A model generated the notes under the pieces. That model was not told the DNA's origin. It saw nothing but the letters and a program-made list of their open reading frames with translations, and did no database searches. From Sphaerochaeta pleomorpha str. Grapes (GTDB lineage: Bacteria > Spirochaetota > Spirochaetia > Sphaerochaetales > Sphaerochaetaceae), in assembly GCF_000236685.1 (NCBI RefSeq), contig NC_016633.1:248001-312000 (forward strand): a stretch of DNA of 64,000 nucleotides, in the 5' to 3' direction. Of this stretch, positions 1-8,294 are shown one piece after another. The stretch's first letter is position 1, and every line of letters begins with the position of its first letter. A program made the translations under genes and the position numbers.

Positions 1-138
1 GCATACATCGAGAGCCCTATATCTTTCTGGATAAAGGGTAAAAACAACGGCAATGTTGCAAGGTACCCATCATTGAGAAAATGGAATAAAGAGAGTAACA
101 AACCATTGTTCATAGTAGGTAATTACCCGATGGTATAG
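1..138 (+). CDS. C-terminal end of an unidentified protein (partial, runs off the left edge)
   Basis: Frame 1 is open from the first base for 45 codons and ends at TAG (136-138), while the other two forward frames stop within 40 nt. The encoded tail ends in LFIVGNYPMV and has ordinary protein composition. A 7-bp inverted repeat begins three bases after the stop, as expected at a gene end. I do not recognise the family; the start lies outside the window. Confidence 0.4.
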   Translation, partial: AYIESPISFWIKGKNNGNVARYPSLRKWNKESNKPLFIVGNYPMV

Positions 139-140
139 AG

Positions 141-164
141 ACCGGTTGAGGGAAGGCAACCGGT
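141..164 (+). terminator. Inverted repeat directly after the left-edge ORF
   Basis: ACCGGTT (141-147) pairs with AACCGGT (158-164) across a 10-nt loop. There is no T-run behind it, so it may be a weak or Rho-assisted terminator. Its position right after a stop codon is the main support. Confidence 0.4.
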
Positions 165-443
165 TCACGCTTCATAGCATGCCCGAAACAAGTATCTGAG
201 GGTGCTTGTTCTGTGTCGCACGGTTTTATGATAGAAATTGAAAGAGAATTTCTTTTTTTGGGCAGACTAGGCATAAAATTAATCCTACTTTTAGCTTCAT
301 AGTAGCATTTACCTAAGAGGAAGCGAACGGGAAAATTTTCCTATTATTGCAATGGTATTGATTGAAGCCTAAGAAAATGCCAAAAAATAAAGACATACAG
401 GTATGTATGCCAATTACTAATTCCTTGCTATGGAATATCCCTG
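165..443. other. Non-coding gap, nothing recognised
   Basis: No ORF with family resemblance, RNA gene or strong hairpin was seen here. It separates the left-edge gene from the convergent HD-domain gene. Confidence 0.4.
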
Positions 444-1127
444 TCAGGCCTTGCGTCCCCTATTATGGGAAAGGTATTCATGGATCGCTGCAATCTTGTC
501 ACTGATGGACACCACAAAGCTCTCCTTGTACCGGGGGATAGGCCTCGTCTTGGGGAACATATGCTTCACGATGATGTCAGCCTCCAGATCACTTACCTCG
601 AAGTATTTTTGGGCATTTTCCAAGGCAATATAAGGGTGTTCTTTGCCGTGCAGGGATTTACTGATGTCGTTTGCTTTCCGTTCTCTCCAGTCATATAAAA
701 AGAAATCATGCAGAAGACCACCTCTGGCAGCAGCTTTATAATCCAAGCCGAGAACCCTTGCAATAGAGTAGGAGATATAGGCGACGCGAACTACATGGTC
801 GTAGATATGGTTGGAATGATGGAAATACCCCTTGAGTTTGTTAAATTCCGTATGGGAGAGAATATCGCCGGTGAGATTGAAAAACTCTCTGCGGTGCGGC
901 CGCGCAATAGAAGAAAAAGGGCCAAGCAGAAATATGCCAATATGAAGGCAAGATAGCGAAGCCAGCAAGAACAAGAAAAGGGTTGTTTCAGAATAAAGTG
1001 GATAATTCTTCACAAAGACCTGTGAGATCATAGAGAAGGCAAACAAGAGGGAAGGTATAGTAACCAGCAACCGTAGCAGCCAAAGATTACCGAAATAAGA
1101 ATTTTTGCTACTATTTGTTGTTGTCAG
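444..1127 (-). CDS. Membrane-anchored HD-domain protein (putative metal-dependent phosphohydrolase)
   Basis: The N-terminal part carries two hydrophobic segments (LLRLLVTIPSLLFAFSMIS and a second about 20 residues later). They are followed by an HD domain with YFHHSNHIYDHV, GGLLHDFFLYDWR (the HD pair), the EHP segment and KHMFPK. This pattern fits the HD/HDIG hydrolase superfamily, whose members cleave phosphoester or nucleotide substrates; the substrate here cannot be inferred. The frame is open to a TTG at 1187, but an AAGGGGAG ribosome site (1136-1143) sits 8 nt before a CTG codon at 1127 (an ATT at 1130 is the alternative), and a plausible promoter overlaps the first 20 codons of the longer reading. 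I therefore place the start near 1127, giving about 227 residues. A paralogue without the membrane part lies at 11806-12297. Confidence 0.7.
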   Translation of the reverse strand: MTTTNSSKNSYFGNLWLLRLLVTIPSLLFAFSMISQVFVKNYPLYSETTLFLFLLASLSCLHIGIFLLGPFSSIARPHRREFFNLTGDILSHTEFNKLKGYFHHSNHIYDHVVRVAYISYSIARVLGLDYKAAARGGLLHDFFLYDWRERKANDISKSLHGKEHPYIALENAQKYFEVSDLEADIIVKHMFPKTRPIPRYKESFVVSISDKIAAIHEYLSHNRGRKA

Positions 1128-1158
1128 AATCTTGTCTCCCCTTGAAATAATTAGGTCA

Positions 1159-1187
1159 ACAGTAGCCTCTAGGGAAAAGTGGGTCAA
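1159..1187 (-). promoter_or_regulatory. Candidate sigma-70 promoter of the HD-domain gene
   Basis: On the minus strand TTGACC (1187-1182) is followed by a 17-nt spacer and TACTGT (1164-1159). Transcription would begin near 1152, just ahead of the AAGGGGAG ribosome site at 1143-1136. This supports a start downstream of the TTG at 1187. Confidence 0.4.
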
Positions 1188-1457
1188 GTGGTTGACCCTG
1201 TTTTATAAAAAAATCTTATGGTTTTAAAACTAGCTAATTTTATATACCAATAGTATTAGACAGATGTCCAATGAGCTACATGCAGTGCTTCTTGGAGTAC
1301 TCAGATAGCCTTCGATCATAAAAAACAAGGTTTGTCATTTATGTTTCGATACATGCCGTTTGGATTGCCTTTCAAAACCCTCCCTACATTCCAGTCAGCT
1401 GATAGCAGTACCTATGTTTTCTGCCGCAGTCTGGTAGGGAGGTCATAAAGCAGGCCC
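1188..1457. other. Intergenic region without recognised content
   Basis: Short open stretches occur on both strands but none resembles a protein family. It lies between the 3' end of the sugar operon and the HD gene promoter. Confidence 0.35.
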
Positions 1458-1495
1458 CCCTTGAAGCCAATGGAGGTAATCATTGGCTTCAAGGG
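1458..1495 (-). terminator. Strong hairpin ending the sugar-utilisation operon
   Basis: A perfect 15-bp stem (1458-1472 with 1481-1495) encloses an 8-nt loop, 21 nt downstream of the glycoside hydrolase stop codon. The T-run after it on the minus strand is poor, so it may protect the mRNA 3' end as much as terminate transcription. Confidence 0.65.
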
Positions 1496-1515
1496 AGACC
1501 TTTCAAATCTGTCTT

Positions 1516-3870
1516 TTATAACCGCTTGACCAAAATCGGGGTTTTAAACTTCCAATCCTTTTCCAACGTGCGAACTGTTCCTGTGACAAAAATCTCCTGT
1601 CTCCAGACAATTTCCTCACAAGATTTCCCGATCATGATTTCAAATGTTCCCGGTTCTACAATTCTCTGTATGCCATCGACAACAAAGGAAAGCATATCGG
1701 AAGGCAAAACAAAGGTAACCTCGCTCTTTTCTCCCGGTTGCAAGGAAATCCTGGCAAATCCTTTCAGTTCCTTTACTGGGCGGACGATTGAAGCAACGGC
1801 ATCGTGTATATATAGTTGCACGATTTCGTCTCCTGCAACCATACCGGTATTTGCAATGGTTGCAGAAATCCTCACTTCCCCCTGCGTGGTAATCTCCTGT
1901 CTGTCAACCATGCAATTCTCATAAGAGAACTGTGTATAGCTCAACCCGAACCCGAACGGAAAGAGGGCACCGTATTCCCGTTGCCGGGGAAACCCGCCAG
2001 CTTTTGGGGTATGGTTGTAGGCATACGGTAGACTACCTGCACAACGGGGAAATGAAAGGGGAGTCTTTCCGCTAGGATTTGCTTTTGCGAACAGTACGTT
2101 GGCAATAGCTTCTCCTCCACCTTCACCGCAAAGCCATGTTGCCAGAATTGATGAGGCCTTCTCGTTTGCAAACTGCAAATCGTACGGACGTCCGCTGACC
2201 AGCACCACGACAACCGGTTTCCCTGTTTCCAGGATTGCCTCAAGCAATTGTTGCTGAACCCCGGGAAGCGTAAGGGAAGAAACATCACTGCCTTCCCCGA
2301 CCGTTCCTGTCTGGAAGAGTCCGACCATATCGCCAACTACCAATACTACGGTATCGGCCTGCAAGGCAACCTCAACCGCTTTTTCGATACGACTGGTATT
2401 TGTGCTGAGTTCAGCTTTGGGTTTTGAATCATCCTCAATGACATCGCCAGGGAAAAATACTGCCCGTTCAATTTTGTTTTCATAGAGCATGCAACCGGGT
2501 TCGTAGAGAATAGTTGCTTCAGGGGCAGCTTCTTCAATTGCCGATTTAATGGTCTTCGCATTTTTAGGAATGGTATTTTCCGACCCCTTGGAACCCTGCA
2601 GGTGAATGGGGGCTGAATACCCATTGTACATGGCTTTCGGATGATTGGCCAAAGGTCCTATAACTGCAATCTTTCCTTTTGGATGGAGAGGAAGCAAACC
2701 GTCATTCTTGAGAAGCACCAACGATTTTGTTGCGGCTTCGACTGCAAGGCTATGGCTTTCCTTGCTATTGAGAAGAATACCTTCGCTATCGATATAGGGG
2801 TTTTCGAAGAGACCAAGACGGAATTTTTCATGTAAAACCCTTAGTACGGCAGCATCGAGATCCTCGATTGCAAGATAGCCCTTATTGACCGCCTGGACCA
2901 AACCTTGCTTGAAGGTCGTGCCACTTGGAAGTTCCAGATCCATGCCTGCCTGGACAGCCATGGCAGCAGCCTGGGCAAGGTCGGCAGCTACCTTATGGTC
3001 ATTGAGAAGCTGGGCAGGGGCCTCATAGTCAGCAACCACGATTCCTTTGAAGCCCCATTGTTTTCTCAATATATCAGATAACAAGTGATGGGAGGAAGAA
3101 CACGGTTGTCCGTCGATATCATGATAAGCGGGCATAACCGAGCCAGCGTTTGCCCCTTTCACTACCATTTCAAAAGGTAAGGCAAACGTATTCAAAAGTT
3201 CCCTTTCTCCCATATGGACAGGGGCATGGTTACGCCCCCCTTCACTAAAAGAATGGCCTAGAAAGTGTTTCAACGTAGCAATAGGGCTGCAATCTGTCCC
3301 TTGCAGACCATTGACATAGGCGATGCCCATATTGCCTACAAGGTAAGGGTCTTCCCCAAAAGTCTCTTCAGTTCGTCCCCAGCGTGCATCCCTGGCAACA
3401 TCGAGAACCGGGGCAAGTCCTTGGTGGACACCCAAAGAAGAGAGCTCTTTTCCTATGGCTCTCCCGATTCTCTCCATCAAATCGATATCCCAGGTCGATG
3501 CGGTGTTGAGACTCGCGGGAAAAATAGTTGAACCAACTACCATCGCTCCGGTCAAGCATTCCTCATGCAACATTGCAGGGATGCCGAGACGGGTATTTTG
3601 AACCAGGTATCGTTGTATTTCATTGATACCTTTTGCGATGGAACGAGGATTTTTGGCCTGTGTTCCATAGGGACGGGTAATCTGACCTATTCCTATGCCT
3701 AGCACCGATTCTTTCAGTTGTTGGGGTCTTGTATCGGAAAAGGAAGTTTCCTTGACGGAAAATGTTCCATCTTCATTTATTTCCAACCAGGCAGAACTAA
3801 GTTGCGCTGCCTTTTCTTCCAATGTCATCTTTCTGACGAGTTCTGAGGCCCGTTCCTGTATAGTTTGCAT
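1516..3870 (-). CDS. Glycoside hydrolase family 3 (beta-glucosidase / beta-xylosidase type)
   Basis: About 784 residues, the full three-part GH3 layout. An N-terminal barrel carries GLAPVLDVARDARWGR, EETFGEDPYLVG and KHFLGHS. The likely nucleophile is the Asp of GIVVADYEAP (near residue 281). The alpha/beta sandwich with DTVVLVVGD and GEGSDVSSL follows, and a fibronectin-III-like C-terminal domain (GDEIVQLYIHD) ends the protein. GH3 enzymes release sugars from the non-reducing ends of beta-linked oligosaccharides; the exact sugar is not decidable here. The ATG at 3870 is preceded by GGGGAG at 8 nt, which favours it over the ATG 18 nt upstream. No signal peptide is visible, so it probably cleaves imported oligosaccharides in the cytoplasm. 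It is the last gene of the ABC transporter operon. Confidence 0.93.
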   Translation of the reverse strand: MQTIQERASELVRKMTLEEKAAQLSSAWLEINEDGTFSVKETSFSDTRPQQLKESVLGIGIGQITRPYGTQAKNPRSIAKGINEIQRYLVQNTRLGIPAMLHEECLTGAMVVGSTIFPASLNTASTWDIDLMERIGRAIGKELSSLGVHQGLAPVLDVARDARWGRTEETFGEDPYLVGNMGIAYVNGLQGTDCSPIATLKHFLGHSFSEGGRNHAPVHMGERELLNTFALPFEMVVKGANAGSVMPAYHDIDGQPCSSSHHLLSDILRKQWGFKGIVVADYEAPAQLLNDHKVAADLAQAAAMAVQAGMDLELPSGTTFKQGLVQAVNKGYLAIEDLDAAVLRVLHEKFRLGLFENPYIDSEGILLNSKESHSLAVEAATKSLVLLKNDGLLPLHPKGKIAVIGPLANHPKAMYNGYSAPIHLQGSKGSENTIPKNAKTIKSAIEEAAPEATILYEPGCMLYENKIERAVFFPGDVIEDDSKPKAELSTNTSRIEKAVEVALQADTVVLVVGDMVGLFQTGTVGEGSDVSSLTLPGVQQQLLEAILETGKPVVVVLVSGRPYDLQFANEKASSILATWLCGEGGGEAIANVLFAKANPSGKTPLSFPRCAGSLPYAYNHTPKAGGFPRQREYGALFPFGFGLSYTQFSYENCMVDRQEITTQGEVRISATIANTGMVAGDEIVQLYIHDAVASIVRPVKELKGFARISLQPGEKSEVTFVLPSDMLSFVVDGIQRIVEPGTFEIMIGKSCEEIVWRQEIFVTGTVRTLEKDWKFKTPILVKRL

Positions 3871-4083
3871 AGAGCCAACTCCCCTCATGAATATCTAAGC
3901 GAACGATTATGTACCTGGTTTATTACATTTCCATTCAAGGATATTTGCACCGGGTACTACCAAGGCTGCAAACAAGCATGCCCCATCGAGATGGTAGCTT
4001 TTCCTCGCTATCTTCTCTTTGTTATGGATTCTTTTATTCAGTATTCTTGTTACTTCTTTCTTTTGCGAATGCCTACCTGCAAC

Positions 4084-4932
4084 CTATTCTTTGATGGCCC
4101 CAAGGGAAACTCCTGCAATAATGTATTTTGAAAGAAGGAAATAGACTACGAATAAGGGCAAAACCGTAAGGGTAAGCCCGAGATAGACCGAACCGTACTC
4201 TGTTTTATAGATGTCTCCCCTCAATAAGCTAACCATGATTGGCATCGTGTACTTGTCACTGTCCGTAAGCAAGATCAAGGGCAAAAACAGGTTGTTCCAG
4301 CTCAACACAAAAGTAAAAATCGCCTGGGTAGCCATTGCAGGTTTCATGATAGGTAAGATAATGGTATTGAACGTGGAGAGTTCTCCAGATCCATCGATTC
4401 TTGCCGAGTTGACAATATCAAGAGACAGGTTTGCCATCAGGTATTGTCTCATGAAAAAGACCATGGAAGGCGAGGCAATTGCCGGCAGAATGAGTGGCAA
4501 AAAGTTATTTGTCAATCCAATATGATACATGAACTGATAGAAACCAATACTTGAAACCTGGGCTGGGATCATAAGCACTGCCAGAATAAACGTAAAGAAC
4601 GGTTGTCTCCATTTCCAGTTATAGGCAACCAAAGCATAGGCAGTCAAAGAAGAAAAGTATACCGCACAAAATGTTGCCCCGATAGAAATTGTCATCGAAT
4701 TGATGAAACCTTTGGCAGCATTGAAGCTTTTTCCGGAAAGAATTAGGAAATTGCTTACTAAGAACTTTGAAGGAACCAAGCCAATGGAATTCTGCTGTAT
4801 CTCAAAAGTACCCCTTGTGGCATTCATGAACATAACCCAGAAAGGGAAAACACTTAGCAGGGATAAAAAGATACATACAACATAGATTATTGATTTGGTC
4901 AGGTTTCGTGAACCTTTCATACTCTTATTCAT
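4084..4932 (-). CDS. Sugar ABC transporter permease (MalG/CUT1 type)
   Basis: 282 residues with six predicted membrane helices. The permease EAA-loop region falls around RIDGSGELSTFNTIILPIMKPA, a form of the EAA...G......P motif that contacts the ATPase. The C-terminal helix bundle ends in the family-typical IIAGVSLGAIKE. CUT1 permeases of this size import di- and oligosaccharides. The ATG overlaps the stop of the preceding permease gene by one base (TAATG), so translation is coupled. No ATPase gene is present in the operon; a shared MsmK/UgpC-like ATPase encoded elsewhere is the usual solution in this class. Confidence 0.93.
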   Translation of the reverse strand: MNKSMKGSRNLTKSIIYVVCIFLSLLSVFPFWVMFMNATRGTFEIQQNSIGLVPSKFLVSNFLILSGKSFNAAKGFINSMTISIGATFCAVYFSSLTAYALVAYNWKWRQPFFTFILAVLMIPAQVSSIGFYQFMYHIGLTNNFLPLILPAIASPSMVFFMRQYLMANLSLDIVNSARIDGSGELSTFNTIILPIMKPAMATQAIFTFVLSWNNLFLPLILLTDSDKYTMPIMVSLLRGDIYKTEYGSVYLGLTLTVLPLFVVYFLLSKYIIAGVSLGAIKE

Positions 4933-5900
4933 TATTGTATCCCCCTCTCAATGGCTTCCAGTGTTCTGGCATAAGCTTTTTTCTGCTTTCTCATTTTTGC
5001 TGCATCTTTATCCCTGAGAAGGAAGAAAATGATGGAGGAAAGTACCACGATGATAAGGAACATGAGAAGGCTTGCCGCTGCTGCCCTGTTATACAGGTAA
5101 CTTCCGCTGAACGCTTGATTGTAAATGAATACGCTTGTGGTAAGGGTTGCATTATCCGGTCCACCCAGCAAGAACAGCTTGGGGATATCGAACATCTGCA
5201 GACCACCGATCATGCTTGTTATCAACGTGTAGATCACAATTGTTTTCAGCCTTGGCAACGTAATACGGAAAAAAATCTGTGTTGCTGAAGCCCCATCGAT
5301 TTCGGCTGCTTCAAACAAAGTGGGGTTGATCCCGAGCACCCCGGCTATCAAAACTATCATAGTATTGCCGTACCACATCCAAAACTGGATGAAAGCAACG
5401 ACACCACGTGCTGTCCATTTTTGCAAATGGAAGTTTTTCGGTATCTCATTGATACCGAGTTTCATCAAAAAATCGTTGACCGGTCCCTTTGGGTAGCCAA
5501 AGAAACTGTAGAACAAGATGGCAATTGTAGCAGCGGTAATGATATTCGGCATATAGATCAAAACCTTGAAGAGCCCTTGTCCTTTCACCTTAATGCTGCG
5601 GTTGGTGAACCAGGCAGTGAGAAGCAACGCCAGGGAAATCTGGGGAATGAAATTCATGGTCCAGATAATCAAGGTGTTTGAGAGAGACTTAATGAACGTC
5701 GGATTTTTCAATAATGTCTGGAAGTTTTGAAAAGGGTTGTCCAGGATATGCACTGAGGCCTGTGTAAGTCCCCGTAGGTCGGTAAAGCCTATAACTGTAG
5801 TATAAACCAATGGATATAAAGAAAATATCAAAAATGTCAGTACGAACGGTATGGAAAAGATATATCCATATTTTGCGTAGTTAATGCTTTTGTGCCTCAT
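4932..5900 (-). CDS. Sugar ABC transporter permease (MalF/CUT1 type)
   Basis: 322 residues, with a first helix at about residues 13-35 and five further helices. The EAA loop reads EAAEIDGASATQIFFRITLPRLK, a near-canonical match. A GGAGGTGAA ribosome site precedes the ATG at 5900. It is the partner of the MalG-type subunit encoded downstream and sits between that gene and the binding-protein gene, the standard CUT1 order (binding protein, MalF, MalG). The C-terminus is basic and charged (KMRKQKKAYARTLEAIERG), as expected for a cytoplasmic tail. Confidence 0.94.
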   Translation of the reverse strand: MRHKSINYAKYGYIFSIPFVLTFLIFSLYPLVYTTVIGFTDLRGLTQASVHILDNPFQNFQTLLKNPTFIKSLSNTLIIWTMNFIPQISLALLLTAWFTNRSIKVKGQGLFKVLIYMPNIITAATIAILFYSFFGYPKGPVNDFLMKLGINEIPKNFHLQKWTARGVVAFIQFWMWYGNTMIVLIAGVLGINPTLFEAAEIDGASATQIFFRITLPRLKTIVIYTLITSMIGGLQMFDIPKLFLLGGPDNATLTTSVFIYNQAFSGSYLYNRAAAASLLMFLIIVVLSSIIFFLLRDKDAAKMRKQKKAYARTLEAIERGIQ

Positions 5901-6065
5901 GGGCGTTCACCTCCAAAAATATGCGAAAAGATAGCCTTGTTGTTGTATCCTTTTGTCTGTCCACCCTTTCCTGTTTCAATCCGGGAGGCATTTTCAGAAA
6001 CTTTTTTTCCATATGACATGAACGTCATTTGCTCGTTAAGAGAAGTTATGACAGCATGGAATATC

Positions 6066-6091
6066 GGAACCGGGGGATTGGCCCCGGTTCC
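6066..6091 (-). promoter_or_regulatory. Intercistronic hairpin between binding-protein and permease genes
   Basis: GGAACCGGGG (6066-6075) pairs perfectly with CCCCGGTTCC (6082-6091) around a 6-nt loop, 12 nt after the binding-protein stop codon. There is no T-run, so partial termination or 3'-end stabilisation of the binding-protein message is more likely than complete termination. Similar stems give excess binding protein over permease in other sugar operons. Confidence 0.6.
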
Positions 6092-6102
6092 TGGTAAAAA
6101 CC

Positions 6103-7452
6103 TTACTTTGAAGCAATGTCGAGGTTATCCAAGACCTGCTGTTTGAATTCAGCGATTGCCTGGGACCTTGTCTTGTTTCCCGCAGTGTACTCGCGAACCT
6201 GGTCTCTCCAATACATATTGATGGTTTCATCATACTGGTTCTTATTCTTACCGGTAGCAAATGCCCCAGCAGGAACAAATACATCAAACATATTCTGGCC
6301 ACCAAGGAAGGGCAGTTTCCCGTCGGACATTTTCATGACTGTCCCTGAAGCAACGGTATCTTTTGTGCCACCAGGTCCATTGAGTGTACCGTTTGCCCAG
6401 AAATACTGCAGACCGGTCTTGGAGCTATCAAGGGTAATCCATTCAATAATGTCACCCACTGCATCCTTGATCTTGCTGTCTTTGTTGGCAAGGACCCACG
6501 TACCACCCCAGAAGAACCCTACAGGAGGTTCACATACAGCCCAGTCGCCATAGGTGCCTTCTCCAGGAGCTGACCCACCTGAGTTACCTGCCATGACATA
6601 GTTGATAAGCCATGCTGGTCCGAAGAAACCGAATATCTTTTGTGGGTTGGCATCTTTCATGTCGCCGAACCAAGCATCAGTCCAGTCTCTGGTATCATTA
6701 TGATATCCGTTTTTCATGAGCATCATGGACTGGTCAAGGAAGGCTTCTCTGGCAGGGTCGATATACAACTTGCCGTCAACAATCCAACCTTTTTCGGAAC
6801 TGCCTTCGATTGCATGCCAGATGTCGCCATCACCGGAAACAATGCCAAAGCCCTTTGCTTTCAAGTCAGCGGCAGCTTTGTAGAATTTGTCCCAGCCTGG
6901 ACCTACTTTTGTTTTGATCACTGCAGGGTCATCGGTTCCCCAGACTTGCTTTGCAATGGAACGGCGATAAATGAACGCTCCACCGGTAGCCTGATAACCC
7001 AACCCGACCAATTGACCTTTACCGTTAGTCCCGATGTCTACCGTATACTGGGCGATATCGGCTTTTTTCAAGAGATTGTCAACGTCTATGCCCAGGTCCT
7101 TGTAAGGGGCTGCATACTGGGCAGCATCGCCTTGGGTATATTTAAGAACGAATGCACTCTCAGCACAGTAGATATCAGGTGCATTGGAACCACCACTCAT
7201 TAAAGCCTGGTCCAATGCAGGTTGATAAGCCCCATCGGTAGTGGCGATAATCGTCGATTTGATTTCATAATCAAAATCAGGATGAAGAGCCTTATAATTT
7301 TCCAGCATCTTAGGTACTTCATCAGTGAAGCTCCATACATTGATTACCTTTGGCCCTGATGCTACTTGTTCGTTGGTACCAGCAGCGAACAGAGACATAC
7401 TCATACTGCCAATCAACATAATACACATCAAGAAGCTCAAACTACGTTTCAT
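6103..7452 (-). CDS. Extracellular solute-binding protein of the sugar ABC transporter (family 1)
   Basis: 449 residues. A signal peptide (MKRSLSFLMCIMLIGSMSMS, then LFAAG) has an AxA-like cleavage site and no lipobox cysteine, so the mature protein should be periplasmic rather than lipid-anchored. The mature part begins KVINVWSFTDEVPKML, typical of CUT1 binding proteins. It contains many aromatic residues (WGTDDP, GWDKFY, GFFWGGTW) suited to stacking on sugar rings. An AAGGAGG ribosome site precedes the ATG. It heads the transporter operon, 182 nt after the response-regulator gene and behind three palindromes that may be regulatory. Confidence 0.93.
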   Translation of the reverse strand: MKRSLSFLMCIMLIGSMSMSLFAAGTNEQVASGPKVINVWSFTDEVPKMLENYKALHPDFDYEIKSTIIATTDGAYQPALDQALMSGGSNAPDIYCAESAFVLKYTQGDAAQYAAPYKDLGIDVDNLLKKADIAQYTVDIGTNGKGQLVGLGYQATGGAFIYRRSIAKQVWGTDDPAVIKTKVGPGWDKFYKAAADLKAKGFGIVSGDGDIWHAIEGSSEKGWIVDGKLYIDPAREAFLDQSMMLMKNGYHNDTRDWTDAWFGDMKDANPQKIFGFFGPAWLINYVMAGNSGGSAPGEGTYGDWAVCEPPVGFFWGGTWVLANKDSKIKDAVGDIIEWITLDSSKTGLQYFWANGTLNGPGGTKDTVASGTVMKMSDGKLPFLGGQNMFDVFVPAGAFATGKNKNQYDETINMYWRDQVREYTAGNKTRSQAIAEFKQQVLDNLDIASK

Positions 7453-7511
7453 ATCGATTCCTCCTTATTGCATGTGCCCAGAGGGCAAATGAATGCTTTA
7501 CGAATGACTCC

Positions 7512-7628
7512 CTTCCTTAGGCATAGGAAGCCCCTTCTTTCCTCACTTCTTGTCTAAATGCTACAATTGATGTTTGTCGGACGCCATTAGGCAAATGCCT
7601 AGACTTCACCTAGGACATTTGTCCTAGG
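7512..7628 (-). promoter_or_regulatory. Three palindromes upstream of the binding-protein gene
   Basis: CTTCCT/AGGAAG (7512-7530), TAGGCAAATGCCTA (7588-7601) and CCTAGGACATTTGTCCTAGG (7609-7628) lie in tandem in the 182-nt gap. The last begins 7 nt after the response-regulator stop and may be its terminator. The inner ones share AGGCA/TGCCT-type arms and could be binding sites of the adjacent regulator. Which role applies cannot be settled from sequence. Confidence 0.45.
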
Positions 7629-7634
7629 TTTGGT

Positions 7635-8294
7635 TTACCTGTCTTTGCTTTGCATCCATTTGATAGCATACTTGCGGAGGGAGCCTGCATCTTTGATCGA
7701 TAATTTATGACGGATATTATCACGGTAGACATTGATTGTTTTGCTCGAGAGGTTCAGGCCCTCGGCAATCTCGGAAACCCCAAAACCCTGCCCGATCATA
7801 CGGAACACTTCGAGCTCCCTGACACTGAGTTGTATAATGGGGTCGGTTTCCGGTTTTTTCGTATCCTGTGAAACCAGGGAGTCCAGCAATCGCTCATGCA
7901 TTGTCTGCGAAAGGTAAATTTTCCCATTGAGTATTGTTTCAATTGCTTGCATGAGTGTTTCCGCGGCTTCCTGCTTCATGACATAGCCCCGGGCCCCAGA
8001 CTTCAACGCATTTGAGGCATATATGATTTCATCATACATGGAGACTACCAGCTGATACATCTCAGGATGCAAGCTATGTATTGTCTTGACCAACTCCAAT
8101 CCATTTTCATGGTGCAGCGAGATGTCGACGAGCAGGATTTTCGGAGGATGGGCCTCTACGATTTCGAGCGCCTCGGCAATGGTATTGGCTTCACCGGTGA
8201 CCGTATAGCGCTTGCAGGTTTCGATTACACTTACCAGCCCCTGGCGAAAAAGGGGGTGGTCATCGACTATCATAAATTCAATTTGTTGTCCCAT
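7635..8294 (-). CDS. Two-component response regulator, NarL/FixJ family
   Basis: 219 residues from the ATG at 8294. That ATG has GGGAGG 7 nt upstream, whereas a longer reading would use a TTG inside the preceding gene. The receiver domain shows the acidic pair (VDDHP), the phospho-acceptor Asp in ILLVDISLHHENG and the Lys in VMKQEAAE. The C-terminal LuxR-type helix-turn-helix reads LSVRELEVFRMIGQG ... ISEIAEGLNLSSKTINVYRDNIRHKL in pattern. The gene overlaps the end of the kinase gene by 17 bases, so the two are a co-translated pair. Given the downstream sugar operon it most likely controls that operon. Confidence 0.93.
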   Translation of the reverse strand: MGQQIEFMIVDDHPLFRQGLVSVIETCKRYTVTGEANTIAEALEIVEAHPPKILLVDISLHHENGLELVKTIHSLHPEMYQLVVSMYDEIIYASNALKSGARGYVMKQEAAETLMQAIETILNGKIYLSQTMHERLLDSLVSQDTKKPETDPIIQLSVRELEVFRMIGQGFGVSEIAEGLNLSSKTINVYRDNIRHKLSIKDAGSLRKYAIKWMQSKDR

